This document shows positions 1 to 7,985 of a stretch of 10,976 nucleotides of DNA, piece after piece. Numbering within the stretch: position 1 is the stretch's first letter; the number at the start of each line of letters is the position of its first letter. The position numbers and the translations under genes were made by a program. Origin of the DNA: Acidobacteriaceae bacterium. GTDB lineage: Bacteria; Acidobacteriota; Terriglobia; Terriglobales; Acidobacteriaceae. The stretch is taken from the NCBI GenBank assembly GCA_003135495.1, contig PLBX01000571.1, positions 279 to 11,254 on the forward strand, in the 5' to 3' direction. The notes under the pieces were generated by a model that worked only from the letters and a program-made list of their open reading frames with translations, was not told where the DNA came from and searched no databases.

Positions 1-1719
1 GTCCGCTTTACGCAAGCCTTCACTCATAGCCCCATCACCAACACTTCGCACATCACGATTCTTACCGGCCTCTTGCCAAGCGTCCACGGAGTGACGGATT
101 TTGGAATTCCGCTTTCGCCGCAACATGTAACCGCCGCGGAGCTGTTGAAGAAGCACGGCTATCAAACCGCTGCGTTTATCGGAGCTGTAATTCTTGATAG
201 CAATACGCTCGCACCCGGACTTGATCGCGGCTTCGATTTTTACGACAACTTCCCCAAGGACGATAGCAAGGATGCAAACGGAAAGATGAAGCCACGCTGG
301 GGGCGCGTCGAGCGCCGTGGAATGGATGTCGTTGCACACGCCGAAAGTTGGTTTGATAAACATCGCACAGGCCCGCACTTCGTATGGGTGCACTTATACG
401 ATCCGCATGATCCCTACGAGCCGCCCTCGCCGTTCTCGGAGAAATACAAGGATCACCTCTACGACGGCGAAATTGCGTATGCCGATTCCGCGCTCGCCCA
501 CTGGATCGCTTTCCTGAAAAAAAATGGCGCCTACGACAACGCCATCATCATTGTTACCGGCGATCACGGCGAAGGCCTTGGTGAACATGGAGAAGAAACC
601 CACGGTCTCTTTCTCTACGATTCCACGCTCCACATTCCGCTAATCGTGAAACTACCCTCGAAGTCGGCCAGCAAAAGTAATGAGCGCGGCACAGTCGTCG
701 ATTCGGAAGTGCGCACCACCGACATCCTACCCACCATCCTCTCGGCCGCTAAGGTGCCTGCGCCGGCCGAGCTAAATGGTGAGTCCGTTCTTCCTTTAAT
801 CGAGAAGAGACCAGACAATCAAGCTCCGCCTAATCACACGCTCTTTGGCGAGACGGACTATCCTCTTCGGTGGGGCTGGGCGCCTCTGCGCGCGCTGCGA
901 ACCTCGAACACAAAGTTGATTGAAGCTCCAAGGCCAGAACTTTACGATCTTCAGGCTGATCCCCAGGAAGTGAAAAATCTTTACGCCGTCGACAGCGATA
1001 AAGTGCAAAGCATGCAAGCGGAAATGGCGAGGTGGAAGGCAAAACTTCCCCCGATTGCAGCGGCCAGCAAGTCCTCTGAGAATTTGCCGGATCCCAAGGA
1101 CAAAGTAGAAATTCAAAATCTGCTGCATGACTCGATGTTGGCCAGTGATGATAATCGATCCAACGACGCGCGGCAGTTTCTAGAGAAAGCCCTACAACTC
1201 GATCCCGATTCCCCCACCGCAGTTCGGCAGCTTGGAGAATCGGAGTTTGCCGCCGGAGATTTCGCGAAGGCGTCGGCACATTTGAAGAGAGCCTGTGACC
1301 TTCGGCCGCATGATTCGACCGCTGCGTTTGAATTGGGCGAGGCGATGGAGAAGTCCGGGAACTGGCCCGAAGCAAGGGATGCGCTGGAGTCGAGCCTGAA
1401 GCTGTCGCCTAGCCAGATGCCTGCGCGGTTGTTGCTCGGGCGAGTGTACCTGCAACTAAAAGACACAAAAAATGCTGAAGATCAGTTCGAAGCGGCGCTA
1501 CTTGTCGATTCCAATAACACAGAGGGCCGGATGGGATTAGCCGAAGCTCAAATTCAGCAATCTAATTTTGCCGGAGCGCTGCCCGACATGGAAGCTCTCA
1601 CTAAGAGTGAACCCCAAAACGCTGAGGCTTTACATCTGCTGGCGCGGGCCTATCGCGGATTAGGCCGTGAGCAGGAAGCGAAGCGCGCGGAGGAACGGGC
1701 CTCGACTTTGCAAAAATGA
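1..1719 (+). CDS. Sulfatase-fold (alkaline phosphatase superfamily) hydrolase with C-terminal TPR repeats, 5'-truncated by window edge
   Basis: The frame is open from base 1, so the true start is outside the window; 572 residues are visible. The N-terminal part is the sulfatase/alkaline-phosphatase fold. SPITNTSHITILTGL (visible residues 10-24) sits where sulfatases carry the CxPSR nucleophile motif, followed by HGV. VWVHLYDPHDPY comes mid-domain, and VTGDHGEGLGEHGE (about residues 185-198) gives the second metal-binding Asp/His pair. The nucleophile position is Thr (residue 13), not Cys, so formylglycine activation is not expected. A phosphatase, phosphodiesterase or phosphotransferase activity is as plausible as sulfatase activity. 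From about residue 385 to the end there are five or so TPR units with typical W/LG-Y/F-A-P spacing (for example ARQFLEKALQLDPDSP), suggesting a protein-interaction tail. Any signal peptide or membrane anchor would be in the missing part. The substrate is unknown. Family confidence is high. Confidence 0.85.
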   Translation, partial: VRFTQAFTHSPITNTSHITILTGLLPSVHGVTDFGIPLSPQHVTAAELLKKHGYQTAAFIGAVILDSNTLAPGLDRGFDFYDNFPKDDSKDANGKMKPRWGRVERRGMDVVAHAESWFDKHRTGPHFVWVHLYDPHDPYEPPSPFSEKYKDHLYDGEIAYADSALAHWIAFLKKNGAYDNAIIIVTGDHGEGLGEHGEETHGLFLYDSTLHIPLIVKLPSKSASKSNERGTVVDSEVRTTDILPTILSAAKVPAPAELNGESVLPLIEKRPDNQAPPNHTLFGETDYPLRWGWAPLRALRTSNTKLIEAPRPELYDLQADPQEVKNLYAVDSDKVQSMQAEMARWKAKLPPIAAASKSSENLPDPKDKVEIQNLLHDSMLASDDNRSNDARQFLEKALQLDPDSPTAVRQLGESEFAAGDFAKASAHLKRACDLRPHDSTAAFELGEAMEKSGNWPEARDALESSLKLSPSQMPARLLLGRVYLQLKDTKNAEDQFEAALLVDSNNTEGRMGLAEAQIQQSNFAGALPDMEALTKSEPQNAEALHLLARAYRGLGREQEAKRAEERASTLQK

Positions 1720-1782
1720 TTCATGTAAGCGAGTTCTATGATTCAACAGCGATAGGCTGATTCGGTATTCACATTCTTTTCA

Positions 1783-1788
1783 TATACT
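1783..1788 (+). promoter_or_regulatory. Possible -10 box upstream of phoU
   Basis: TATACT lies about 48 bp before the phoU start in the AT-rich part of the 116-bp gap after the TPR gene. The matching -35 candidate (TTCGGT, 1761-1766, 16-bp spacer) is poor. It suggests phoU has its own promoter rather than depending on the upstream gene. This rests on sequence similarity only. Confidence 0.3.
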
Positions 1789-1835
1789 CTTTGTACGCTA
1801 GCTGCAAGAGAGTTAGCAGCCCATATTGAGTTTAA

Positions 1836-2588
1836 ATGCCAAGGAAAAAACGCTCTTCGGGTTCAAGGTCGAAGCGGCGCTCGCCTGCGACGCGTTCCGA
1901 AGCAGCAGAATCTTTGCCTCGCATCGCTGATGTGAAGGTCGAAAATTTCGAGGACGACGAACTCACATCCCAAGTCGTGCGCGGCTGCCTGATCGCACGC
2001 GATGCGGTCTTCAACGTAAAGGATTTTTTGGCCGAAGGTTCACGCCTGGCTTTTCTAGCAATTAAAGACTGTGAAAAAGAGCTTGACCAGATTGAGCGCA
2101 AGATTGATGAGCAGTTACCCGAAGCGATCACTCGCGTCGGAGAAGCCAAAGCCAGGGAACTGTTGGCTTGCCTGAAGTTCATCACCGATCTCGAACGTAT
2201 TGGGGACCTTGCCTACAGCGCTGTTATGCATCTGCAATCGCGCCGTGAAAAATTGCCCGCGGCAGACTCGCGCCAGCTCGTAGAGATGGCTTCATTGCTT
2301 TACACCATGCTGGAGCAAATTCACCAGGGATTTATTAAACGCGACGTATCGTACGCGCACAGCGTGTTACAGTCCGATCCAGAAGTGGATCGATTGTGCC
2401 ATGCGCTATTTCAGCGCCATCTAGCGGAGCCAAACAGTCCCAGCGGACAAAAGAATTTCGATATCCTTCTTGCCGCCCAGGCGCTTGAGCGCATCGGCGA
2501 TCACTCAAAAAATTTAGCCGAAGAACTCTACGGGCTAACCGAAGGCCGTTCTCTGCGTCACAATGCCAGAAAGCTTTCAACCGCCTAA
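1836..2588 (+). CDS. phoU: PhoU-family phosphate signalling protein
   Basis: The product has 250 residues, slightly longer than usual for PhoU because of a basic tail. Two all-helical PhoU repeats are visible. The first covers about residues 45-135 and carries DLERIGDLA (118-126). The second covers about 150-235 and carries ALERIGDHSKNLAEEL (216-231). These are the paired E/DxxxD metal-cluster motifs of the family. PhoU proteins act in the cytoplasm, restraining the PstSCAB transporter and the PhoR/PhoB two-component system when phosphate is plentiful. No pst or pho genes are next to it here, so the partner is not shown by context. Nine of the first 20 residues are Lys or Arg, an unusual extension before the first PhoU helix. 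The ATG at 1836 is the only Met before the conserved region; no clear Shine-Dalgarno precedes it, and GTG at codon 33 is an alternative start. It converges with the dnaE2 gene. Confidence 0.9.
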   Translation: MPRKKRSSGSRSKRRSPATRSEAAESLPRIADVKVENFEDDELTSQVVRGCLIARDAVFNVKDFLAEGSRLAFLAIKDCEKELDQIERKIDEQLPEAITRVGEAKARELLACLKFITDLERIGDLAYSAVMHLQSRREKLPAADSRQLVEMASLLYTMLEQIHQGFIKRDVSYAHSVLQSDPEVDRLCHALFQRHLAEPNSPSGQKNFDILLAAQALERIGDHSKNLAEELYGLTEGRSLRHNARKLSTA

Positions 2589-2613
2589 TGTTCGTGTCGA
2601 GATGTTTGTGTGG

Positions 2614-2654
2614 GGACGGGCGCCCTCGCCCGTCCAAGCCGAGCAAAGCTCGGC
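2614..2654. terminator. Tandem hairpins between convergent genes (putative bidirectional terminator or repeat)
   Basis: There are two perfect stem-loops. The first has a 9-bp stem, GGACGGGCG/CGCCCGTCC, with a CCCT loop (2614-2635). The second, two bases later, has a 7-bp stem, GCCGAGC/GCTCGGC, with an AAA loop (2638-2654). They lie between the end of phoU and the end of dnaE2, where a shared terminator would be expected. Neither strand has a good U-tract directly after the stems, so they may be mRNA 3'-end stabilisers or a dispersed palindromic repeat rather than a classical intrinsic terminator. The rest of the gap (2655-2765) shows nothing recognisable. Confidence 0.5.
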
Positions 2655-2765
2655 CCGACCTCAACGGCAAGCCTCAGCACAAAATGCTAATCGCGAACGT
2701 AAAATCGTACTGAGTTTTGTATCAGGGCATCAGCGATACCGAATTGCCGCGAAGAATTCCGCTCA

Positions 2766-5700
2766 TCAATGAAAATCGTGCGATACCGTCTCCGCCCGCG
2801 TAACACTTAGCGGAGAAACTTTTTCCGCCCGTAGGTGAATCACGTTGTCCTGATTTTGCAGAATTCCTTCGATCATCACAAAGCGCTCTGAAATCAGCAG
2901 CACGCGATTTTTATGCAAAAGATCGGGAGCAATGATCGCATTTGCAATTCCTGTTTCATCTTCCAAACTGATAAACATCATTCCCTTCGCTGTTCCCGGA
3001 CGCTGGCGCGCGATGACGCATCCTCCAATTCGCAACCGCTGTCCATTCGGCAAATGTGCCAGATCAGAAGCGCTATAAATCCCCATGCGCTTCATCTCTT
3101 CTCGCCGGTATTGCATAGGATGCGGCCCCACGGTCAGCCCCGTAGCGCGATAATCCGACACTAGCCGCTCTTCATCGTTCATTGCCTCCAGCGGAGACTC
3201 CCCATCATTCTCCGGCAATTCATCCAGCAGCGGCCCCGACCAGCGCACCGCCCGCTCTACTTGCCAAAGCGCATCGCGCCGATGAAGTTTTTCATTCCCC
3301 ACTCCATCGAGCGCTCCAATCTCCGCTAGCGTAGTCAATTCATCCTTCCGCAATTCCGGCACCCGACGCGCCAGATCCTGAACCGAAGTAAACGCCGCCA
3401 AACTCCGCTCCCGAACCAAAGCCTGTCCCGCAGGCTCGCGCAACCCGCGCGCATATTTCAATCCGAGTCTTACTGACAGCTGAAAGCTGACAGCTGAGAG
3501 TTCCAACGTGCACTTCCAATCCGACTTCGTTACATCCATCGGCAGCACTTTCAATCCGTGCCGCTGCGCATCCTGCACGATTGTAGAAGGATGATAAAAG
3601 CCCATCGGCTGATTATTCAGCAGCGCCGCTGTGAAAGCCGCCAGGTAATGGCATTTCAAATAAGCGCTGGCATAAGCAATCAAGGCAAAGCTTGCGGCAT
3701 GCGATTCCGGAAATCCATACAGCGCAAACGAAGTAATCGACTGAATGATCTGCTCTTGCGTTTCGCCGAGGATTCCGTTGCGTGTCATGCCCGCGCGCAA
3801 TTTCTCTTCGATCACTTTCATTTTTGCCTCGGATCGCTTGAAGCCCATGGCGCGCCGTAACTCCTCCGCCTCGCCGCCCGTAAAGTTGGCGGTGATCATG
3901 GCCATGCGCAGCAACTGCTCCTGAAACAGCGGCACGCCTAGCGTACGGCCCAGCACCGTTTCGAGCGAGGGATGTGGATACGTGACTGCCTCTCGTCCTT
4001 GCCTTCGCTTGAGAAATGGATTCACCATATTTCCCACAATCGGCCCCGGCCGTATGATCGCCACCTGCACCACGATGTCGTAAAATCGCACCGGCATCAG
4101 CCGTGGCAGGCAGGCCATTTGCGCCCGGCTCTCTACCTGAAACATTCCTACCGTGTCCGCTTTTTGTAGAGTCGAATATACGACGGGGTCGTCTTGTGGA
4201 AGATGCGCGAGATCCACTTCTTGGTGATAGTGATCACGAATCAGTTCAAGAGAATCTTTCAGCGCCGCCATCATGCCCAAGCCCAGCAGGTCAACTTTGA
4301 TGATGCGCATGTCCGCGCAATCTTCTTTATCCCACTGCACCACCACACGGCCCGGCATGGAAGCCGGTTCCAGCGGCACAACCGAATCCAGACGCCCCTC
4401 GCAAATAACCATGCCTCCGGAATGCTGGCCCAAATGCCGCGGCAGATCCTGCGCGGCGAGGCACAACTCAAAATATTTGCGAATCCGCGGATGCTTGAGA
4501 TCGAGCCCCGCATCGCTCAGCCGACGATCAAGCGCATCATGCTCGTCTTTAAATTCCCACGTCGCCACCGCCGCTGAAATTCTTTTGAGCGTGTCCGTGT
4601 CGAAGCCCATGGCCTTGCCCATTTCACGTGCCGCCATGCGATTGCGATACGTGATCACATTCGCTGTCATCGCTGCGCCGCGCTGCCCGTAACGTTGATA
4701 GACGTATTGAATAACGCGCTCCCGCTCATCTCCGCTCGGCAAATCGAGATCGATATCCGGCCACTCCCCGCGCTCTTCCGAGAGAAACCGTTCAAACAAC
4801 AACTCCATCCCAATCGGATCGACGGCAGTGATGCCGAGTGAATAGCAAACCGCGCTATTGGCGGCCGATCCGCGCCCTTGCACAAGAATGTTTTGTTCGC
4901 GGCAGAAGCGCACCAAGTCCCACACGATCAGAAAATATCCAGCAAGATTCAGTTGTTCAATTAAGTTCAGCTCGCGCTCAATCTGCCGACGCGCGCGTCT
5001 CTTCACCTCCGCATCAGTTCGCCCATAACGACTCTGCCATCCCTCCCGCGTGCGCTCTCGCAGAAACGACATCATGCTTTCCCCGTCCGGTACGGGATAT
5101 CGCGGAAACTCATATCCAAGATCGTTCAGCGTAAATTCAAGCCGCGAAGAAAGTTCAACCGTGTTCGCAATGGCCTTCGGAAAATCAGCAAAGAGGGCCC
5201 GCATCGCGGCAGGCGATTTAATGTAGCGCTCGGCATTGCGCGCCAGCAGCCGTCCGGCAGTAGCCAGCGTGCGATGATTCTGCAGGGCGATGAATGCATC
5301 GGCCAGTTCGCGCTCATGAGGCGCGGCATAGTTCACGCCATTGGTTGCGAGCAGCGGCAGGTGCAAAGCTTCCGCAATTTCGACGGCAATTCGATTTCGA
5401 TATTCTTCCGCGCGCTGAAAATGACGCTGCAACTCGACGTAAACATTTGGCGCCCCAAATATTTCCGTGAGTCGTTTCACCGTTTCGAATGCCGTTTGCG
5501 GCCCGCCTTGTGCAAGGGCCGCTGCGAGAGGCCCTTCTTCTCCGCCAGTCAAACAAATCAAGCCGGCGGCGTGTTCAATAAAATCCGATTCCGAAGCCAG
5601 CGCTCCATCTTTGCGCCCAAAGCTCAGCTTCATTTGTGTAATCAGACGGCAAAGGTTTTGATATCCAGTACGAGAAGCAACCAGCAAAGGCAGGCGAAAC

Positions 5701-6023
5701 TCACCACAGAGACACGGAGGCACGGAGGAATTGCTTTTTCCGGAGCTATTAAGATTAAGACTTTGTTTGCAATTTGATTTTTTCTCCGTGTCTCTGTGCC
5801 TCCGTGGTGAAAACGAAGTGCAAGTCACCTCTGCGCCGATATGAGCCTTGATTCCAATCTTTTCCGCCGCCAGATGAAAACGGGGTGAGCCATACACTCC
5901 ATCGCGATCCAGCAATGCCATAGCCGGCATTCCAAGATTCGCGCACACCCCGATCATTGCCTCTGGAATCGAAGCTCCTTCAAGGAAGCTGAATGCGGAA
6001 CGGGAGTGAAGTTCTACGTACAT
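2766..6023 (-). CDS. dnaE2: Error-prone DNA polymerase III alpha subunit homologue DnaE2 (ImuC)
   Basis: The product has 1085 residues, normal for DnaE2. It is the polymerase of the ImuA-ImuB-DnaE2 damage-induced translesion system. An N-terminal PHP domain starts at ELHSRSAFSFLEGAS (residues 4-18). The palm has PDIDLDLPSGDERE (422-435), whose D423 and D425 match E. coli DnaE D401/D403, and IIKVDLLGLGMM (574-585), whose D578 matches D555. QDLPRHLGQHSGGMVI (525-540) and GFPESHAASFALIAYASAYLK (770-790) are strongly family-typical. A C-terminal OB-fold lies around 995-1070. The start MYVELHSRSAFSF is the usual DnaE2 start; no strong ribosome site is visible. It lies 124 bp downstream of imuB. 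Two stretches look foreign and repeat-derived: residues 72-108 in the PHP domain (coded by the inverted repeat at 5701-5810) and about 842-850 (coded by a short tandem repeat). Both keep the frame open, so the gene appears intact. Confidence 0.95.
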   Translation of the reverse strand: MYVELHSRSAFSFLEGASIPEAMIGVCANLGMPAMALLDRDGVYGSPRFHLAAEKIGIKAHIGAEVTCTSFSPRRHRDTEKKSNCKQSLNLNSSGKSNSSVPPCLCGEFRLPLLVASRTGYQNLCRLITQMKLSFGRKDGALASESDFIEHAAGLICLTGGEEGPLAAALAQGGPQTAFETVKRLTEIFGAPNVYVELQRHFQRAEEYRNRIAVEIAEALHLPLLATNGVNYAAPHERELADAFIALQNHRTLATAGRLLARNAERYIKSPAAMRALFADFPKAIANTVELSSRLEFTLNDLGYEFPRYPVPDGESMMSFLRERTREGWQSRYGRTDAEVKRRARRQIERELNLIEQLNLAGYFLIVWDLVRFCREQNILVQGRGSAANSAVCYSLGITAVDPIGMELLFERFLSEERGEWPDIDLDLPSGDERERVIQYVYQRYGQRGAAMTANVITYRNRMAAREMGKAMGFDTDTLKRISAAVATWEFKDEHDALDRRLSDAGLDLKHPRIRKYFELCLAAQDLPRHLGQHSGGMVICEGRLDSVVPLEPASMPGRVVVQWDKEDCADMRIIKVDLLGLGMMAALKDSLELIRDHYHQEVDLAHLPQDDPVVYSTLQKADTVGMFQVESRAQMACLPRLMPVRFYDIVVQVAIIRPGPIVGNMVNPFLKRRQGREAVTYPHPSLETVLGRTLGVPLFQEQLLRMAMITANFTGGEAEELRRAMGFKRSEAKMKVIEEKLRAGMTRNGILGETQEQIIQSITSFALYGFPESHAASFALIAYASAYLKCHYLAAFTAALLNNQPMGFYHPSTIVQDAQRHGLKVLPMDVTKSDWKCTLELSAVSFQLSVRLGLKYARGLREPAGQALVRERSLAAFTSVQDLARRVPELRKDELTTLAEIGALDGVGNEKLHRRDALWQVERAVRWSGPLLDELPENDGESPLEAMNDEERLVSDYRATGLTVGPHPMQYRREEMKRMGIYSASDLAHLPNGQRLRIGGCVIARQRPGTAKGMMFISLEDETGIANAIIAPDLLHKNRVLLISERFVMIEGILQNQDNVIHLRAEKVSPLSVTRAETVSHDFH
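3473..3497. repeat. Short CTGACAGCTGA direct repeat inside dnaE2
   Basis: The 11-mer CTGACAGCTGA occurs twice with a 14-bp period, inside the dnaE2 reading frame. On the coding strand it reads as the peptide SAVSFQLS (residues 843-850), placed where DnaE2 proteins normally pass straight from the DWxCTLE segment to VRLGL. A related copy (about 20 of 25 bases by eye) lies inside imuA at 8132-8156 in the same orientation. It looks like a dispersed repeat absorbed in frame. Confidence 0.7.
5701..5810. repeat. Imperfect inverted repeat (about 110 bp) embedded in frame in dnaE2
   Basis: The left arm at 5701-5730 begins TCACCACAGAGACACGGAGG. The right arm at 5781-5810 is its reverse complement with five mismatches in 30 bases, all transitions. 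The arms are separated by a 50-bp AT-rich spacer. The element encodes DnaE2 residues 72-108, a Ser/Lys/Arg-rich segment that does not look like a PHP domain. A half copy of the same CCACAGAG-type family sits in the imuA-imuB gap. The structure resembles a miniature inverted-repeat or REP-like element. Confidence 0.8.
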
Positions 6024-6050
6024 TCTTTAGCGAGATGTTTTAAAAGTTGT

Positions 6051-6115
6051 CATCCCGAGCGAAGCGAGGGGTCTGCATTTTGCAGCGATTGCAGCTTCCT
6101 CGCTTCGTTGAGATG
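6051..6115. repeat. Inverted repeat in the imuB-dnaE2 gap (CGAAGCGAGG type)
   Basis: The arms CATCCCGAGCGAAGCGAGG (6051-6069) and CCTCGCTTCGTTGAGATG (6098-6115) pair with one gap and two mismatches. They enclose a loop that contains a smaller CTGCA/TGCAG hairpin. The 'gtcatcccgagcgaagcgagg' motif resembles dispersed repeats seen in many bacterial genomes. It fills most of the 124-bp spacer between imuB and dnaE2, so the operon mRNA would carry a large hairpin there that could alter the relative expression of the two genes. Confidence 0.7.
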
Positions 6116-6147
6116 GAATTCTTAGATACTCATGCAGCACTCTTCTC

Positions 6148-7863
6148 TTAGTCATACATTCCTTCCAAAAACCATTTCCCGCTGAACTTGTTCTGCACCA
6201 AGCGATACAACACCAGGCCAGTTTCGGCAGACACGGCAATATCCCACTCCTCGCGCGACCATCCTTCCTGTTCCGACCAGTCACCCGAAGAGCGCCATGG
6301 GCCGGCCATCCACACGATGTCGCCAGCGATCTCTTCGCGCTGTAAGCATCGCAGTCGCACCGGCTTAGCTTCGCGTAACGTCACATTTACATCGAGCGGC
6401 GGACGAAAATGTCGCAGGCTGATGACCGCGCTCCTCTGTTCTCGCGCGTGGTCATCGAACCTGTCGTTAACCTGGCAGGCGATATCATTTTGCGGTACTC
6501 TCGTTGACATATTTTTCATTCGCTCTACCCACTGCTCCGTTTTATTTTTGGACGCGGAATTTTCAGATGTCGACTCCAATGGCGCAAAGTGCCGCATCGC
6601 AAAAGCCCCTTCCCGATGGGTGTCCAACAATTCCACTGATCCCACTCTTCCTTCGCCGACAATTCCTGCAATCCTTGCCAGCGTCAACTCCAGCTTTTCT
6701 GGCTCAGGAAAAACCGGCTGAAACAATCCGCTTTGCAGGGCTCGCGGACGCGCCGGTTCTGCCGACAAATGAATCTTTACAATGGGCGCGCCCGGCGGAT
6801 GCGCCTGCAAATCCAGCTGTAGCAATTTAAGAAAAACTTTGGCGTCCAACATCGGCATCGGCAGATGCAGAGTTCGAATAAAAGTTCGAATAAAAGTTCG
6901 TGTCAAGCTGCGAGTAGAAATTCCAGTGTCTGCGGGCGCAAGTGTGGATCTGAAAGATTCACCATCGTGAGCGTGTGCCGTTGCGAGTTCCAACTCTAAC
7001 CGCAATTCCTGGACCGCCAACGCTCGAGCATTCAATCGCGCACATACTTGTTCCAGCATGCGATTCAGCAAAAATGCCAGTGGCTCCAGTAGCACAATTG
7101 GATATTCCAGTTCCGCGCTCTCGGCAAAAATCAGCCGCGATTCCATAAGACGCAAATTGCGAGATGCCGCGCCCCGCGCCAACTTCTGCAAACGTAGTCC
7201 CTGCTGTCCTAAGCGCTCGATGATTGGGACTTCTGGCAAAGCAGCCAGCGCCCGCAATTTACGAATGCCCCAGCGATCAAACATCTCCACCCAGCGCGTA
7301 GCCTGCTCTCCATCAGAAGAAAAACTTTCCAGCAACACATCCACCAGCAGATCACCCAGCCGCTCTGCCTCGCGCCCTTCCGGAATCAAAGTCACACCGC
7401 GAAAACCATGAGCAGCGAGCAGAGCTGCATCAGGATTCGCAGCCACCGCAACATTCGCGTCCAGTCCCGTCTCCATGACACGCTGCGCCAAGTCTCGTGC
7501 AATCTTCGGCAGCGGCCCCAGCAAAGGCGCGAGCCCGGCAAGATTCAAAAGTGCAGTGCCAGGCGAAGTGTCTTCTATCTCCGGAGAAAAAGATTGCGCA
7601 CAATCCAGCAGCGCTGCGTGTGCAGACGTCTCCTGAGATTCCGACCGAGCACGCAGCACGAGATCTTCCCAAGCCTCCAGTTGCGATTTAGTAGCGCCTA
7701 CATCCACACCCAATTGACGAGCGTGTTCATTGAACGCCATAACCCTTTCCAGCGGAGCTCGTCCGCTGAGCACTACTAAAGGATGGGCGCGCAACTGGGG
7801 CTCACAGCGAATGATTGCTTGAGCAGGGAAGTCGGGGATAAAGATGCAGGCAAACATAAACAC
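6148..7863 (-). CDS. imuB: ImuB-type Y-family DNA polymerase homologue, catalytically inactive (mutasome hub)
   Basis: The product has 571 residues. It follows the Y-family polymerase layout but lacks the catalytic acids. Aligned by eye with DinB's DMDAFF and SIDEAYLD motifs, this protein has FIPDFP (residues 8-13) and SPGTALLN (100-107), so the metal ligands are replaced by F8, P10, G102 and T103. This is the hallmark of ImuB, which does not synthesise DNA but tethers DnaE2 and ImuA to the beta clamp. A likely clamp-binding motif, QSGLF, is at 377-381, directly before the ImuB-typical EPEKLELTLARIAGIVGEGR. The C-terminal block GPWRSSGDWS...LYRLVQNKFSGKWFLEGMYD is also family-typical. Residues about 430-478 are a poorly conserved insertion, and TFIRTFIRT (322-331) comes from a 12-bp tandem repeat. 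The start is GTG at 7863 or ATG at 7857. It lies between imuA and dnaE2 on the same strand, probably in one operon. Confidence 0.9.
   Translation of the reverse strand: MFMFACIFIPDFPAQAIIRCEPQLRAHPLVVLSGRAPLERVMAFNEHARQLGVDVGATKSQLEAWEDLVLRARSESQETSAHAALLDCAQSFSPEIEDTSPGTALLNLAGLAPLLGPLPKIARDLAQRVMETGLDANVAVAANPDAALLAAHGFRGVTLIPEGREAERLGDLLVDVLLESFSSDGEQATRWVEMFDRWGIRKLRALAALPEVPIIERLGQQGLRLQKLARGAASRNLRLMESRLIFAESAELEYPIVLLEPLAFLLNRMLEQVCARLNARALAVQELRLELELATAHAHDGESFRSTLAPADTGISTRSLTRTFIRTFIRTLHLPMPMLDAKVFLKLLQLDLQAHPPGAPIVKIHLSAEPARPRALQSGLFQPVFPEPEKLELTLARIAGIVGEGRVGSVELLDTHREGAFAMRHFAPLESTSENSASKNKTEQWVERMKNMSTRVPQNDIACQVNDRFDDHAREQRSAVISLRHFRPPLDVNVTLREAKPVRLRCLQREEIAGDIVWMAGPWRSSGDWSEQEGWSREEWDIAVSAETGLVLYRLVQNKFSGKWFLEGMYD
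6871..6900. repeat. 12-bp tandem repeat in imuB
   Basis: AGTTCGAATAAA is repeated twice and followed by a half copy (AGTTCG). Being a multiple of three, the unit keeps the frame and encodes the TFIR TFIR peptide repeat at ImuB residues 322-330. A recent slippage expansion is the simplest explanation. Confidence 0.75.
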
Positions 7864-7871
7864 TCAAAAAA

Positions 7872-7960
7872 GTTCTCAGCTCCCGGTTCTCAGTTCTCAG
7901 TATGAATTCTGTTAATCATTCCCCTGTGTCCTCTGTCCCTCTGTGCTCCCTGTGGTAAGA
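7872..7960. repeat. Repeat cluster in the imuA-imuB gap
   Basis: The 122-bp spacer between imuA and imuB is made mostly of repeats. GTTCTCAG occurs three times (7872, 7886, 7893). It is followed by a degenerate array CTGTGTCCTCTGTCCCTCTG (starting 7924) ending in CTCCCTGTGGT. The second part resembles one arm of the inverted repeat inside dnaE2 (5781-5810). No coding sequence, promoter or clear terminator is visible in the spacer. Confidence 0.65.
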
Positions 7961-7985
7961 ATTTGGAGATATTTCCCACGAGATC

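Noticed and set aside
2563..2772. Plus-strand open frame after phoU
   Set aside because: It starts inside the phoU 3' end and runs through the tandem hairpins, so its composition is that of the repeat.
5274..5777. Open frame of 167 codons on the plus strand opposite dnaE2
   Set aside because: It lies wholly antisense to a strongly conserved polymerase, has no recognisable motif and no ribosome site. Several similar antisense frames in dnaE2, imuB and the TPR gene were dropped for the same reason.
6027..6284. Minus-strand open frame overlapping the imuB 3' end and the gap to dnaE2
   Set aside because: It is in another frame of imuB's conserved C-terminus and then reads through the inverted repeat, with no protein-like character.
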